5,062 nt of DNA. It comes from CAYJAZ01 sp964369185 (GTDB lineage Bacteria; Desulfobacterota; Desulfovibrionia; Desulfovibrionales; Desulfovibrionaceae). The notes beneath the pieces are model-generated. The model did no database searches, had not been told where the DNA came from, and saw nothing but the letters and a program-made list of their open reading frames with translations. The stretch spans positions 1-5,062 of the forward strand of contig CAYJEN010000099.1 in assembly GCA_964369185.1 (NCBI GenBank). The letters run 5' to 3'. How positions within the stretch are numbered: the stretch's first letter is position 1; every line of letters starts with the position of its first letter. The translations under genes and the position numbers were made by a program. Shown here in pieces: positions 5,016 through 5,062 of the stretch.

Positions 5016-5062
5016 TTTCAAACTTCTCAATCAAAGCTCTGATTTCACTTACTCGCCAAGCA
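5002..5062 (-). CDS. C-terminal end of an AlpA/excisionase-type regulator (5' part outside the window)
   Basis: A minus-strand frame enters from the right edge and ends at TAG 5004-5002. The visible 19 residues read AWRVSEIRALIEKFENGEV. The W-xx-SEI-xx-xIE pattern resembles the C-terminal tail of AlpA-family helix-turn-helix proteins, which commonly end in a WxxSEVxxWIE-like helix. The stop lies 14 bp inside the DUF3987 gene, suggesting translational coupling. AlpA regulators often precede DUF3987-type and mobilization genes in integrative elements. Only the tail is visible, so the family is a moderately supported guess; that this is a real coding end is better supported. Confidence 0.5.
   Translation of the reverse strand, partial: AWRVSEIRALIEKFENGEV

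Noticed and set aside
5015..5030. TTG start at 5030 for the DUF3987 protein
   Set aside because: ATG 5015 is in frame, has a GAGAAG ribosome site upstream and gives the usual short overlap with the upstream stop. The TTG follows directly after a TGA in that frame and adds only five residues.
1..5062. CRISPR arrays, tRNA or rRNA genes, insertion sequences
   Set aside because: No regularly spaced long repeats, cloverleaf-like segments, rRNA motifs or transposase frames were seen on either strand.

Overview
The window is a 5.06-kb AT-rich stretch of an accessory, mobilizable element. It carries a compact ColE1-type (MbeCABD-like) mobilization operon on the minus strand, preceded by an AlpA-type regulator and a DUF3987 primase/helicase-like protein. 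A small, separately regulated membrane-peptide module lies at the left end. The families point to a Gram-negative, probably proteobacterial, host. The low GC content and strong Shine-Dalgarno sites do not identify it further. No integrase, replication initiator of a known plasmid family or att site is visible, so a plasmid and an integrative mobilizable element both remain possible.

Layout, left to right. (1) 1-143, minus strand: the N-terminal part of an XRE-family helix-turn-helix repressor that runs off the window. (2) 144-277: a control region with a near-consensus sigma70 promoter reading right (TTGACA, 18 bp, TAGAAT). It is overlaid by a perfect 16-bp palindrome and a second imperfect copy 15 bp away. 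(3) 278-442 and 514-699, plus strand: two tandem paralogous small proteins of 54 and 61 residues. Each has one N-terminal hydrophobic segment and the same C-terminus, DPDLSF. (4) 718-753: a bidirectional terminator between these and the convergent mob operon. (5) 760-3438, minus strand: mobC, mobA, mobB, mobD and a TraL/StbC-like ParA-family ATPase. mobB and mobD lie wholly inside the 3' half of mobA in another frame, each with its own good ribosome binding site, as in ColE1. (6) 3439-3659: a 221-bp noncoding region with nested inverted repeats near mobC, proposed as oriT, and a symmetric set of six CG dinucleotides spaced 8 bp apart within each arm. (7) 3660-5015, minus strand: a DUF3987 protein of 451 residues, overlapping by 14 bp the end of an upstream gene (5002-5062) whose last 19 residues look like the C-terminus of an AlpA/excisionase-type regulator.

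How it may work together: MobC and MobA would form the relaxosome at the 3.46-3.52 kb repeats. MobB (one membrane segment) and MobD (coiled coil) would assist or connect to a helper type IV secretion system. The TraL-like ATPase would act in transfer or maintenance, and the AlpA/DUF3987 pair in control and replication or processing of the element. The least understood part is the XRE-controlled pair of membrane peptides at the left end. Its architecture is clear from the sequence but its function is not.
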